Source of the DNA: Pseudomonas maioricensis
Lineage (GTDB): Bacteria; Pseudomonadota; Gammaproteobacteria; Pseudomonadales; Pseudomonadaceae
Direction of reading: 5' to 3'
DNA length: 47,820 nucleotides
NCBI RefSeq assembly: GCF_022790535.1
Contig: NZ_LOHG01000027.1
Span: forward strand, 1-47,820
Positions within the stretch are counted from its first letter, which is position 1. Each line of letters opens with the position of its first letter. Both the position numbers and the translations under genes were made by a program. A model generated the notes under the pieces. The model was not told the origin of the DNA. It made no database searches and worked only from the letters and a program-made list of their open reading frames with translations. Below, one piece after another: positions 1 through 7,727 of the stretch.

Positions 1-12
1 GTCTGTCTGATA

Positions 13-55
13 CACCGCTATCGCGGCCTCGCGGTGCTCGTGCGCTCCTACAGGT
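13..55 (-). repeat. REP-like palindromic repeat, left edge
   Basis: Read on the minus strand, positions 52 to 20 start TGTAGGAGCGCACGAGC and end CCGCGAT. This is the GTAGGAGC...CGCGAT layout of the short extragenic palindromes common in the P. fluorescens / P. syringae group. The arms CACCGC (13-18) and GCGGTG (31-36) are inverted. A related element with the same ends lies at 47771-47794. A second weak inverted repeat (ACCGT at 58-62, ACGGT at 78-82) fills the space to the mscS stop codon and could act as its 3' hairpin. The family assignment is from recall of the motif, not a search. Confidence 0.6.
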
Positions 56-117
56 CCACCGTTTGGCGCAAGGCCGCACGGTGTTATGGACACTTGGCCA
101 GCGCCCACAAGTCTAAG

Positions 118-2292
118 TTAAGCGGGTTTGACCGGCGGGCTCTCCGAGCCATCGACGTTCACCACATTGCCTTTGCCCGATGCCGGTTGCGCATCTCTGT
201 CGACGGAAAGCTGCTGCACGTGTCCGGCATTCGGGCTGATCACGGTCTGTGGATAAGTTTGCGCGAAGCGCACGTCATCGGATTTATCCACAAGCTTTTT
301 CAGTCGCTCATTGAACGCACGGCCAACGCTGTATTGCCCGCCTGAGGATGTCCGGAACTGCGCAGTGAGTACCACGCCGTTGAGATCCATACGGTCTACG
401 CCAAACACCTCCAGCGGGCCCTGCAGATTGCTCTTGAGCAAAATGTCTTCAGTGATCGACTGCCCCACTTCGCGAATCAGTGAGAGCGCGCTGTCGATGT
501 TGGAATCGTAAGTGAACTGCACTGAGAAGAACGCATAAGCAAACTGCCGCGATTGATTGGTCACTGCCTTGATCTGCCCAAACGGTACCGAATGCACAAA
601 ACCTTTACCGTCGCGCAAGCGCACAGTACGAATGGTCAGGCTTTCAACGGTTCCGGAATGCCCGGTGCTCAGCACCACCCAATCACCGATGGAAAAGGTG
701 TCTTCAATGATGATGAATAGCCCGGTGATCACGTCCTGTACCAATTGCTGCGAACCGAAACCAATCGCCAGACCTACGACACCGGCACCGGCCAGCAACG
801 GCGCGACGTTGATGCCCAGATTCGCCATAGTGGTAATGGCACAGATCACCACCAGAATGATTTTTATCGCATTACGCAGCAGCGGCAGGATGGTTTTGAC
901 TCGCGTACTGGGCTGACGCGACGAACGATGATTGAGCGGCGTTTTCAGCGCTTCCTGGATAGCTGTGTCGAGCACCACCCATAGCATCCAAGTGACCATG
1001 AAGATCAGACCGATGCTGCTGAGCGACTCACCGATCGCTCTCCCCAAGCTGTTGCTCTGAGCAAACTCGAACAGCGAAAAGCCCCAGATCTGGCCGAGGA
1101 TTTCAATAAACGCCACCGCCAGAATAATCCGCGTCAGCCCATGTGCCAGATTCAACAACCGCGCTTTGTAGATATGCCCGCCGCGCCCCTCAACGTTGGC
1201 TGGCTTGAACAGGTGCTGGAATACCGTGCTCAGGAACACTGTGGCAATCAGCAGCACTGTGGTGAACAACGCACAGCGCAAAGCCTTCTGGCTGTCTTCT
1301 CCAGCGCCGATCAAACTCACAGCCGAGACAAGGATCATCAGCAGAATCGGCAGATACCAAAGGTTTGAGAATACCTTCAGAGATTCTTGCAACGCGGGTC
1401 GAGCCAAGCGGCTGCTTAGCGAGCGGTTGCGTATCAGATGCGCGATAGGCCGACGCACCTTGATCACCAACATGCAGAACACGACTGACGCAAACAGCCC
1501 GGTAAACACCGCAACGCTGGTAGTGACGTTATTACCGATCTGGCGAGCGATCTGCGGGCTGGTCAACGCGTCGCTGAGCGCCGCCATGAAACCGATAACG
1601 AACAGCGGTTTGGGGCTGAAACGGCGAATCATTCGCACAGCAGCACGCTTGTGACCGTAGTTGAACATGACGATCACGCACAACAACACGGAGGTGGAGA
1701 CGATGCCGCTACTGGTGGAGTAGGCCAGACACAGCGCCAACGCACGTCCTACCGAAGCCGTCAGGAAGTGGCTGGCATACAGCGTCAGCGGCAGGCTGAT
1801 CAACGCGGGCAAGGTGTAGGGCAATACATAGCCAAGCAACGCCTGGCTGCGTTCACGTACCTGGAAAAACGGACGGCGGCTCAGACGCATGACAACGAAG
1901 CTGCCTAGGGTGGTCAATGCGGCAAAAGCGCCGATCCACACCACCGAGAGCATCAGGAAGTCGCCGACAACGCCCCACTTGGAACGCGAGGTCGGCTTGT
2001 TGACCAGCTTGTCCAGCTCATCGGCTGCCCGGTCAGCGCGCAGGCGCCAGCTGTCGAGCAGTCGGCCATCCAGCGACAGGGTGTCCTGCACATCATCAAT
2101 GCTGGAACTGATTACACCCAACAGCCCGCCCCGCACGAGAATTTCCGGCGCAGCAGGCGTTGCTGGAGCATCAGGTGCCGCATCTGCAGGAGCAGCGGGA
2201 GCAGCCGCCACTTGCTCGGCAGCCTGCAAGTTGAAGCTGCCAGCAAAGAGCAGCGCGCAAAGCAGGACGATGGACGACTTGAAGTTCAACAA
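118..2292 (-). CDS. MscS-family mechanosensitive channel (YbiO-like)
   Basis: Inner-membrane channel protein that should open on membrane tension and release solutes under hypo-osmotic shock. An N-terminal signal-like segment is followed by an Ala/Pro-rich periplasmic stretch, many membrane segments, and a C-terminal MscS domain. The pore helix is the Gly/Ala-rich LLAGAGVVGLAIGFGSQ, followed by the beta domain starting near FSIGDWVVL. Size and layout match E. coli YbiO (about 740 aa). An ATG start at 2367 is also open (749 aa) with GAGG upstream, but it puts 32 mostly polar residues before the hydrophobic core. The TTG at 2290-2292, preceded by AGAGGAG, gives a normal signal peptide (LNFKSSIVLLCALLFAG...), so I prefer it; this choice is inference. 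It diverges from tetR across a shared palindrome, so TetR control is likely. Confidence 0.85.
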   Translation of the reverse strand: MLNFKSSIVLLCALLFAGSFNLQAAEQVAAAPAAPADAAPDAPATPAAPEILVRGGLLGVISSSIDDVQDTLSLDGRLLDSWRLRADRAADELDKLVNKPTSRSKWGVVGDFLMLSVVWIGAFAALTTLGSFVVMRLSRRPFFQVRERSQALLGYVLPYTLPALISLPLTLYASHFLTASVGRALALCLAYSTSSGIVSTSVLLCVIVMFNYGHKRAAVRMIRRFSPKPLFVIGFMAALSDALTSPQIARQIGNNVTTSVAVFTGLFASVVFCMLVIKVRRPIAHLIRNRSLSSRLARPALQESLKVFSNLWYLPILLMILVSAVSLIGAGEDSQKALRCALFTTVLLIATVFLSTVFQHLFKPANVEGRGGHIYKARLLNLAHGLTRIILAVAFIEILGQIWGFSLFEFAQSNSLGRAIGESLSSIGLIFMVTWMLWVVLDTAIQEALKTPLNHRSSRQPSTRVKTILPLLRNAIKIILVVICAITTMANLGINVAPLLAGAGVVGLAIGFGSQQLVQDVITGLFIIIEDTFSIGDWVVLSTGHSGTVESLTIRTVRLRDGKGFVHSVPFGQIKAVTNQSRQFAYAFFSVQFTYDSNIDSALSLIREVGQSITEDILLKSNLQGPLEVFGVDRMDLNGVVLTAQFRTSSGGQYSVGRAFNERLKKLVDKSDDVRFAQTYPQTVISPNAGHVQQLSVDRDAQPASGKGNVVNVDGSESPPVKPA

Positions 2293-2382
2293 GCGCGGGG
2301 CGCTCCTCTGGTAATCAGGCAATAGGAACTGATCCGTATACGTCGGACAAGTTCGGTGTTGGACCATGAAAACCTCGACCTC

Positions 2383-2412
2383 TTGACCAGAGTAGAATGA
2401 TCGTTCTACTCT
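2383..2412 (+). promoter_or_regulatory. tetR promoter with overlapping palindromic operator
   Basis: Positions 2389-2412 form a 24-bp palindrome whose core is AGTAGAATGATCGTTCTACT, with 11 of 12 arm positions matched. This is typical of a TetR-family operator. A candidate -35 (TTGACC, 2383-2388) and -10 (TACTCT, 2407-2412) with 18-bp spacing enclose it, so bound repressor would block tetR transcription. Transcription would start at about 2419, the tetR ATG itself. The same palindrome lies just upstream of the divergent mscS gene. Confidence 0.6.
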
Positions 2413-2418
2413 TTAGCC

Positions 2419-3012
2419 ATGAATAAGACATCGACCACAGCCGTGCAGGACAAAATCCTGCAAACCGCCGAGCAACTCATCTACACCAACGGGATTCATG
2501 CCATGGGCATGGACTTGCTGGTGCGAACGTCCGGCGTTGCGCGCAAAAGCATCTATCGATATTACGCCACCAAAGAAGACGTGGCCGTGAAAGCACTCAG
2601 CGCTCGTGACGTGCGCTGGATGCAATGGTTTCGATGCGAAACCGAAAAGGCAGCCACCCCCGAAGCGCGCATTCTTGAAATGTTCACGGTGCTCAAAGGC
2701 TGGTTCAAATCGGAAGGTTTTCGTGGCTGCGCGTTTATCAATACTGCGGGCGAGATCGGCAATCCTGAAGACCCGATCCGTCAGTTGGCAAAAACGCACA
2801 AACAGAAGCTCTTTGACTACGCCCTGGAGCTTTGTCAGCAGTTGAACATTGATCAACCCGAAACGCTGGCCAAACAACTGCTGATCCTGGTCGACGGCGC
2901 CATCACCCTCGCCTTGGTCATGGGCGACCACAGCGCCGCCGACAGTGCCAGGGACATGGCGCAATTACTCTTGAAGTCTGCCCTGCAAAATCCTGCTCCC
3001 GCTGCAAGCTGA
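2419..3012 (+). CDS. TetR/AcrR family transcriptional regulator
   Basis: A 197-aa one-component repressor. The N-terminal DNA-binding domain is clear: DKILQTAEQLI helix, then the helix-turn-helix at about residues 30-49 (MDLLVRTSGVARKSIYRYYA) with the family's Y-RYY-KE pattern. The C-terminal ligand domain is not assignable to a ligand. There is no Shine-Dalgarno sequence before the ATG; the operator palindrome ends 6 nt upstream, so the mRNA may be leaderless. The next gene begins 29 bp downstream on the same strand, and an mscS channel gene diverges, so it probably controls itself and both neighbours. Confidence 0.9.
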   Translation: MNKTSTTAVQDKILQTAEQLIYTNGIHAMGMDLLVRTSGVARKSIYRYYATKEDVAVKALSARDVRWMQWFRCETEKAATPEARILEMFTVLKGWFKSEGFRGCAFINTAGEIGNPEDPIRQLAKTHKQKLFDYALELCQQLNIDQPETLAKQLLILVDGAITLALVMGDHSAADSARDMAQLLLKSALQNPAPAAS

Positions 3013-3041
3013 TCATCCACTCTTCGTCCAGAGGTTATGCC

Positions 3042-3521
3042 ATGTCATCCAGCACTGAAACCCGTCCGCCTTTGCCGCCCTTCACCCGGGAAGCCGCGAT
3101 CCAGAAAGTCCGCCTGGCTGAAGATGGCTGGAATGGTCGAGATCCTGAAAAAGTCGCACTGGCCTATACGCTCGATACCCGGTGGCGTAACCGCGCCGAG
3201 TTCGCAAGTAACCGCGAGGAAGCTAAAGCTTTCCTGACCCGTAAATGGGCCAAAGAGCTGGATTATCGGCTGATCAAGGAATTGTGGGCCTTCACCGATA
3301 ACCGTATCGCGGTGCGCTACGCCTACGAATGGCACGACGACTCGGGCAACTGGTTCCGCTCGTACGGCAACGAGAACTGGGAGTTCGACGCAAACGGTCT
3401 GATGGCCAACCGCTTCGCCTGCATCAACGACATGCCGATCAAGGAGTCCGAGCGCAAATTTCACTGGCCGCTGGGACGCCGCCCGGATGATCACCCGGGG
3501 TTGTCGGATTTAGGGCTGTAG
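3042..3521 (+). CDS. DUF1348 / SnoaL-like (NTF2-fold) protein
   Basis: A 159-aa small cytosolic protein of the DUF1348 group in the NTF2-like fold, rich in Trp and Tyr (DGWNGRDPEKVALAYT near residue 29, RNRAEF, KELWAFTDNRIAVRYAYEWHD). No catalytic function is established for this group. The start has AGAGG at 3030-3034, 7 nt upstream. It follows tetR by 29 bp and is probably co-transcribed with it. Its TAG stop (3519-3521) abuts the stop codon of the convergent lysR gene with no base between, so no terminator can separate them. Confidence 0.85.
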   Translation: MSSSTETRPPLPPFTREAAIQKVRLAEDGWNGRDPEKVALAYTLDTRWRNRAEFASNREEAKAFLTRKWAKELDYRLIKELWAFTDNRIAVRYAYEWHDDSGNWFRSYGNENWEFDANGLMANRFACINDMPIKESERKFHWPLGRRPDDHPGLSDLGL

Positions 3522-4448
3522 TCAGTCGCTCCCGCTATTGCCCGACAGGTCAGCGGGTGCCTGCTCCTTTATAAAATCGACGAAGGCCCTTAGCGGTGAG
3601 GGCATATGGCGACGCCCGTGATAATAAAGATAGGGGCCGTCGAAAGACTGCCACCAATCTTGAAGCACAGGCGTCAGGCGGCCATCCGAAAGAGGCTCGC
3701 GGATGAAGTCCTCGAAGGTATAGACGATGCCAAATCCATTGATGGCGGCACTGATCTTGAGATCATGTGAAGAGGTCAACAGCTGCCCATGGGGCGGAAT
3801 ACGCAACGTCTTGCCTTCTTTTTCAAACTCGAAGATCCCGACCTTGCCGCTTTCGAAACGGTGACCAAGCAAGTCATGATCCGTGAGTTGCGAGGGATGT
3901 AGAGGCGTTCCACGGGCAGCCAGATAGGCCGGTGCAGCCGCGGCGACGAAGCGCTGCCGACGTGGCCCTATGGGTATCGCAATCATGTCTTTGGCCAGAC
4001 TCTCCTCATAACGCACACCGGCGTCATACCCTGCCGCAATGACATCAATAAACGTATTCTCCATGGTCACCTCGACGTTCACGCCAGGATAAAGCCTGAG
4101 AAAACGGCTCAGCAGATCGGGCATCAAATAACGCGCTACCGGTACCGGCACATTCAGCTTCAAATTGCCTACTGGACGCTGCGATTCATCATCCAGATCG
4201 TTGAACGCGGCACCAATCTCATCAAGCGCCGGACGCAAGCGCTCAAGCAAGCGCTCACCAGCGGCAGTTGGGGTAACACTGCGAGTCGTTCGGTTGAGCA
4301 AACGCACCCCCACCTCGCGCTCCAGGCGACGCATGCAATCACTCAGAGATGACGCAGAAATCCCGCATTTCTGTGCTGCCGCTCTGAAACCTCCGAACTC
4401 GACCACAGTGGCAAAAACCGCCACATCACTCAGGTTGGGTTGACGCAT
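3522..4448 (-). CDS. LysR-family transcriptional regulator
   Basis: A 308-aa regulator with an N-terminal winged helix-turn-helix (about residues 8-65, recognition region GISASSLSDCMRRLEREVG) and a periplasmic-binding-protein-like effector domain from about residue 90. The pattern RLLNRTTRSVTPTAAGE is typical of the CrgA/DmlR-like subgroup. The start at 4448 has GGAGG at 4453-4457; a longer frame to 4565 lacks such a site and adds residues with no domain match. It diverges from the dehydrogenase gene at 4609, the usual arrangement for a LysR regulator and its target. The effector is unknown. Confidence 0.92.
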   Translation of the reverse strand: MRQPNLSDVAVFATVVEFGGFRAAAQKCGISASSLSDCMRRLEREVGVRLLNRTTRSVTPTAAGERLLERLRPALDEIGAAFNDLDDESQRPVGNLKLNVPVPVARYLMPDLLSRFLRLYPGVNVEVTMENTFIDVIAAGYDAGVRYEESLAKDMIAIPIGPRRQRFVAAAAPAYLAARGTPLHPSQLTDHDLLGHRFESGKVGIFEFEKEGKTLRIPPHGQLLTSSHDLKISAAINGFGIVYTFEDFIREPLSDGRLTPVLQDWWQSFDGPYLYYHGRRHMPSPLRAFVDFIKEQAPADLSGNSGSD

Positions 4449-4510
4449 GACGCCTCCATTATTGGTCGCCAACTGTACGACTGCCCGTACGAGCCGTCCA
4501 CCTCTGCCTG

Positions 4511-4542
4511 GATTATCAGGATCAGACCGTACGGTGATAATC
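4511..4542. promoter_or_regulatory. Inverted repeat in lysR/dehydrogenase intergenic region
   Basis: GATTATCA (4511-4518) is repeated exactly in inverted form as TGATAATC (4535-4542), with 16 bp between. The spacer ends in a perfect 10-bp palindrome ACCGTACGGT (4526-4535). It lies midway between the two divergent start codons (4448 and 4609), as expected of a LysR-type recognition site. The role is inferred from position and symmetry only. Confidence 0.5.
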
Positions 4543-4608
4543 GTCTGCGTCGACCGACTGCCCACTTAGAGGCCGGTCATCCCTTTAAACGACGATCAGG
4601 ACACCGAT

Positions 4609-5664
4609 ATGTGGAGCACAACCAACGCTCTTGAAACCGGCACCGCGAGCATCGCGCGCCAACTCATGACGATGACCAAAACGCTGGTGGCGGGACTGGC
4701 TCTGACAGGCGCAGTCACTGTTGAAGCTGCCAGCCGAATCCCGCCGAAACCTGACTGGACGGCGGGCGATATCCCCTCGCAGAGAGGCCGAATCATCCTG
4801 ATCACAGGCGGCACCAGCGGCATGGGCTATGAGGACGCATTGGCCCTGTCCCGTGCTGGCGCTCAAGTGATCATTGCAGCGCGTAATCCTGAGCGCGGCG
4901 AAGAAACGATCACCCGCATACGTCAGGAAGTCCCAGGTGCCAGCGTGCAATTCGAAACGGTGGACCTGGCCAACCTGGACTCGGTTCGCAGCCTTGCCGA
5001 TCGTCTCAAAGGCCGGTTGTCGCGGCTCGACGTATTAATCAACAACGCCGCAATCATGTCGCCACCGCAACGGGGCACATCTGCAAATGGCCTTGAACTG
5101 CAACTGGCAACCAACTATCTAGGGCCCTTTGCCCTGACAAGCTTGTTGATGCCTTTGCTACGGCAGAGCGATGACGCCCGAGTCGTGAGTCTGTCGAGCA
5201 TCGCCGCCGCTCGTGGCCAGATGAACTACCAGGACCTGCAGGCCGAAAAGACCTACAACCCCTTTGCTACTTATGCACAATCCAAATTGGCCGTACTCAA
5301 GTGGGCTTTTGAGCTGCAGCGTCGCAGTGATATCAATCATTGGGGTGTTCGCAGCATAGCGGTGCACCCAGGTGTCGCGGTCACTGAGTTGATTGCGCGA
5401 GGCCCTGGCCTGGACAGTAAATTCGGCCAGGAATGGGCCCAGGATCGCGAAAAATACCATTCAGCGGCGCAAGGTGCATTGTCGTCCCTGTATGCCGCTA
5501 CCGCGCCTGAAGCCGTCGGCGGCGCGTATTACGGCCCGATCGGCGAAGAGGAAAAACGCGGTCCCTTGGGATTTGCGACAGTCCCTCCGGCCGCTGTAGC
5601 GCAAGACGATGTAGAAAACTTTTGGCAACTCTCGGAACGCCTCACCGGCGTCACCTACCCCTGA
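4609..5664 (+). CDS. SDR-family NAD(P)-dependent oxidoreductase with N-terminal hydrophobic segment
   Basis: A 351-aa classical short-chain dehydrogenase. The dinucleotide-binding TGGTSGMG is at 66-73, NNAA at 145-148, the catalytic Ser near 195-197 (VVSLSS), and YAQSK gives Tyr222 and Lys226. The closest general type is the retinol-dehydrogenase/WW-oxidoreductase-like SDRs; the substrate cannot be read. About 60 residues precede the Rossmann fold, including a hydrophobic run at 24-41 (TLVAGLALTGAVTVEAAS) that resembles a signal peptide. The ATG at 4609 has AGGA 7 nt upstream; the inner ATGs at 4666 and 4672 have none. It diverges from a LysR gene, its likely regulator, and precedes a transporter gene. 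Confidence 0.9.
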   Translation: MWSTTNALETGTASIARQLMTMTKTLVAGLALTGAVTVEAASRIPPKPDWTAGDIPSQRGRIILITGGTSGMGYEDALALSRAGAQVIIAARNPERGEETITRIRQEVPGASVQFETVDLANLDSVRSLADRLKGRLSRLDVLINNAAIMSPPQRGTSANGLELQLATNYLGPFALTSLLMPLLRQSDDARVVSLSSIAAARGQMNYQDLQAEKTYNPFATYAQSKLAVLKWAFELQRRSDINHWGVRSIAVHPGVAVTELIARGPGLDSKFGQEWAQDREKYHSAAQGALSSLYAATAPEAVGGAYYGPIGEEEKRGPLGFATVPPAAVAQDDVENFWQLSERLTGVTYP

Positions 5665-5671
5665 ATGCAGC

Positions 5672-5693
5672 GACACGGACATGCGTCCGTGTC
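5672..5693 (+). terminator. Intercistronic hairpin after the SDR gene
   Basis: GACACGGAC (5672-5680) pairs perfectly with GTCCGTGTC (5685-5693) around the tetraloop ATGC, 7 nt after the dehydrogenase stop. There is no clean U run after it, only a pyrimidine-rich stretch ending CTTTTC, so it may be a partial terminator or an mRNA-stabilising hairpin rather than a full stop. Confidence 0.45.
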
Positions 5694-5719
5694 TCGCCCC
5701 TCACTTTTCAGGAGCCTCT

Positions 5720-7084
5720 ATGAGCACGCCCTCTGTCTTGCACCGTCTGAGCGCCACCATCAATGCCGAGGATCAGGAACTGCGCCCTGCGCTGTCTGGT
5801 TTTCTATTATTTTTCTGCCTGTTTACCGGCTACTTCATGCTGCGCCCCATTCGCGAGTCCATGGGTATTTCGGCGGGCGTGGAAAATCTGCAATGGCTAT
5901 TTACCGCGACCTTCTTCGTCATGCTCGCCGCTGTTCCTCTGTTCGCATGGCTCAGCTCCAGGGTTCCGCGCCTGCATTTCATCGACTGGGTTTACGGATT
6001 CTTCTGCGTAAACCTGCTGATTTTCGCGGCGCTGTTTCAGTCATATGGCGAAAGCATCTGGATGGCCCGCCTGTTCTACGTATGGATATCGGTCTACAAC
6101 CTGTTTGTCGTCTCGGTCGCGTGGAGTCTGATGGCTGATGTGTTCGACGGCGCTCAGGCCAAGCGCCTGTTTGCTTTCATCGCCGCGGGTGCGAGTGTCG
6201 GCGGCCTGGTTGGGCCAGGCCTCAGTGCATTACTGGTCAACAGCATCGGCGAGTCGGGTCTGATACTCCTGGCTGGGCTGTTACTGGGCATCGCGCTAAC
6301 CCTGAAGTTTTCACTGATGCGCTGGCGGGAAACCGGCGGCGCAGGCAGACCCGGCGCAACAGCATCTGAAAGCACACGCAAGCCATTGCCCGGCAATCCC
6401 TTTAGTGGCATCACCCGCGTGCTGCAATCGCCCTACCTGCTGGGAATTGCGGGCTTCGTGATTCTGTTGGCTACCGTTACCACGTTTCTCTATTTCGAGC
6501 AGGCACGTTTGGTGGCCGAGCTGTTTCCAAACAGGCAAGAGCAGATCCGGGTGTTCGGCACCATTGACCTGATAGTCCAGGCTGGGGCACTTCTCTCACA
6601 GATATTTCTAACCGGTCGCATCGCGCAACGGCTCGGTGTGCGAGTCCTGCTGGCGATCGTGCCATTGTTGATGTGCATCGGCTTCGTCGGCCTGGCGCTG
6701 GCGCCGAGTTTCGCCATGCTCGCAACGCTGATGATCGTGCGTCGTATCGGCGAGTACGCCTTTGTTCGGCCCGGTCGGGAAATGCTGTTTGCGCCCCTGG
6801 ACGCCGAGAGTAAGTACAAGGCAAAAAATGTCATCGATACGATTGTCTATCGCGCCGGTGACGCCCTCAGCGGCTGGGCCAAAAGCGTGTTGGACATGCT
6901 CGGCCAGGGAGCCGGGCTGGTGGCAGTGGTCGGTGCCGTCTGCGCTCTGCTGTGGGGCTATCTGGGATGGAGACTTGGCAAGGAGGCCGATGGGCGAATG
7001 CAGCGGCCAGCACAAACAGACACGGATTTACTTAGACCCGCACTTTCAAGAGCGACTCGCAGGCAGAGCAGCTCGATCGAGTAG
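5720..7084 (+). CDS. Multi-spanning transporter, MFS / NTP-NDP exchanger-like
   Basis: A 454-aa polytopic inner-membrane protein. Hydrophobic segments run from about residue 22 to 425, with a hydrophilic linker near 210-235 that divides two halves. The motifs YFMLRPIRESMGI near the N-terminus and ESKYKAKNVIDTIVYRAGDALSGW in the second half are those of the MFS branch related to plastid/rickettsial ATP/ADP translocases, so nucleotide or similar solute transport is possible but unproven. The ATG at 5720 has CAGGAG 6 nt upstream. It lies 55 bp after the dehydrogenase gene and probably shares its transcript. The last 35 residues are a polar tail. Confidence 0.85.
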   Translation: MSTPSVLHRLSATINAEDQELRPALSGFLLFFCLFTGYFMLRPIRESMGISAGVENLQWLFTATFFVMLAAVPLFAWLSSRVPRLHFIDWVYGFFCVNLLIFAALFQSYGESIWMARLFYVWISVYNLFVVSVAWSLMADVFDGAQAKRLFAFIAAGASVGGLVGPGLSALLVNSIGESGLILLAGLLLGIALTLKFSLMRWRETGGAGRPGATASESTRKPLPGNPFSGITRVLQSPYLLGIAGFVILLATVTTFLYFEQARLVAELFPNRQEQIRVFGTIDLIVQAGALLSQIFLTGRIAQRLGVRVLLAIVPLLMCIGFVGLALAPSFAMLATLMIVRRIGEYAFVRPGREMLFAPLDAESKYKAKNVIDTIVYRAGDALSGWAKSVLDMLGQGAGLVAVVGAVCALLWGYLGWRLGKEADGRMQRPAQTDTDLLRPALSRATRRQSSSIE

Positions 7085-7115
7085 AAATCTGCAAGACGCC
7101 TGATTCATACCCCAT

Positions 7116-7149
7116 AAAAAACCCCGAGAGCAACGCTCTCGGGGTTTTT
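7116..7149. terminator. Bidirectional intrinsic terminator
   Basis: The stem CCCCGAGAGC (7122-7131) / GCTCTCGGGG (7135-7144) is flanked by six A before and five T after. It can therefore terminate both the transporter gene on the plus strand and ssb on the minus strand. Confidence 0.9.
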
Positions 7150-7181
7150 AGGCAACCGGTACAGGCTAAGCCAGAGATATC

Positions 7182-7718
7182 CTAGAACGGAATATCGTCA
7201 TCAAAGCTGTCGAAATCAGCAGCTGGCTGTGGCGCTTGTTGTTGCGGAGCCGGGCGGGATTCGCGTTGTGGCTGTTGCTGAGGCGCGGACTGTTGTGGAC
7301 GCGACTGCTGAGGACGTGGAGCGGAGTTCTGGTAATTGCCGCCGCCTTGGCCCTGTGGAGCGCCGTCGTTTTGTGGACGGCCGCCCAACAACTGCATGGT
7401 GCCTTGCATGTCGACGACGATTTCAGTCGTGTAACGCTTGATACCGTCTTTTTCCCACTCACGGGTCTGCAGTTTGCCTTCGATGTAAACCTGGGAGCCC
7501 TTACGCAGGTACTCGCCAGCGATTTCGGCGACTTTGCCGAACATCGACACACGGTGCCATTCAGTCTTTTCGACTTTCTGGCCGGTTTGTTTGTCAGTCC
7601 ATTGTTCGCTGGTTGCCAGACTCAGGTTGGTCACGGCATTACCGTTAGGCAGGTAGCGAACTTCGGGATCCTGGCCGCATGTGCCGACCAATATAACTTT
7701 GTTAACCCCACGGGCCAT
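7182..7718 (-). CDS. ssb: Single-stranded DNA-binding protein
   Basis: A 178-aa protein that coats single-stranded DNA in replication, recombination and repair, acting as a tetramer. The OB fold covers residues 1 to about 110 (MARGVNKVILVGTCGQDPEVRY at its start). It is followed by a Gly/Gln/Pro-rich flexible linker and ends in the acidic partner-docking tail DDDIPF. The ATG has AGGAGA just upstream. It lies 9 bp downstream of the exporter gene on the same strand. uvrA lies beyond that exporter and is divergent, the standard Pseudomonas neighbourhood. Confidence 0.98.
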   Translation of the reverse strand: MARGVNKVILVGTCGQDPEVRYLPNGNAVTNLSLATSEQWTDKQTGQKVEKTEWHRVSMFGKVAEIAGEYLRKGSQVYIEGKLQTREWEKDGIKRYTTEIVVDMQGTMQLLGGRPQNDGAPQGQGGGNYQNSAPRPQQSRPQQSAPQQQPQRESRPAPQQQAPQPAADFDSFDDDIPF

Positions 7719-7727
7719 AACGTTCTC

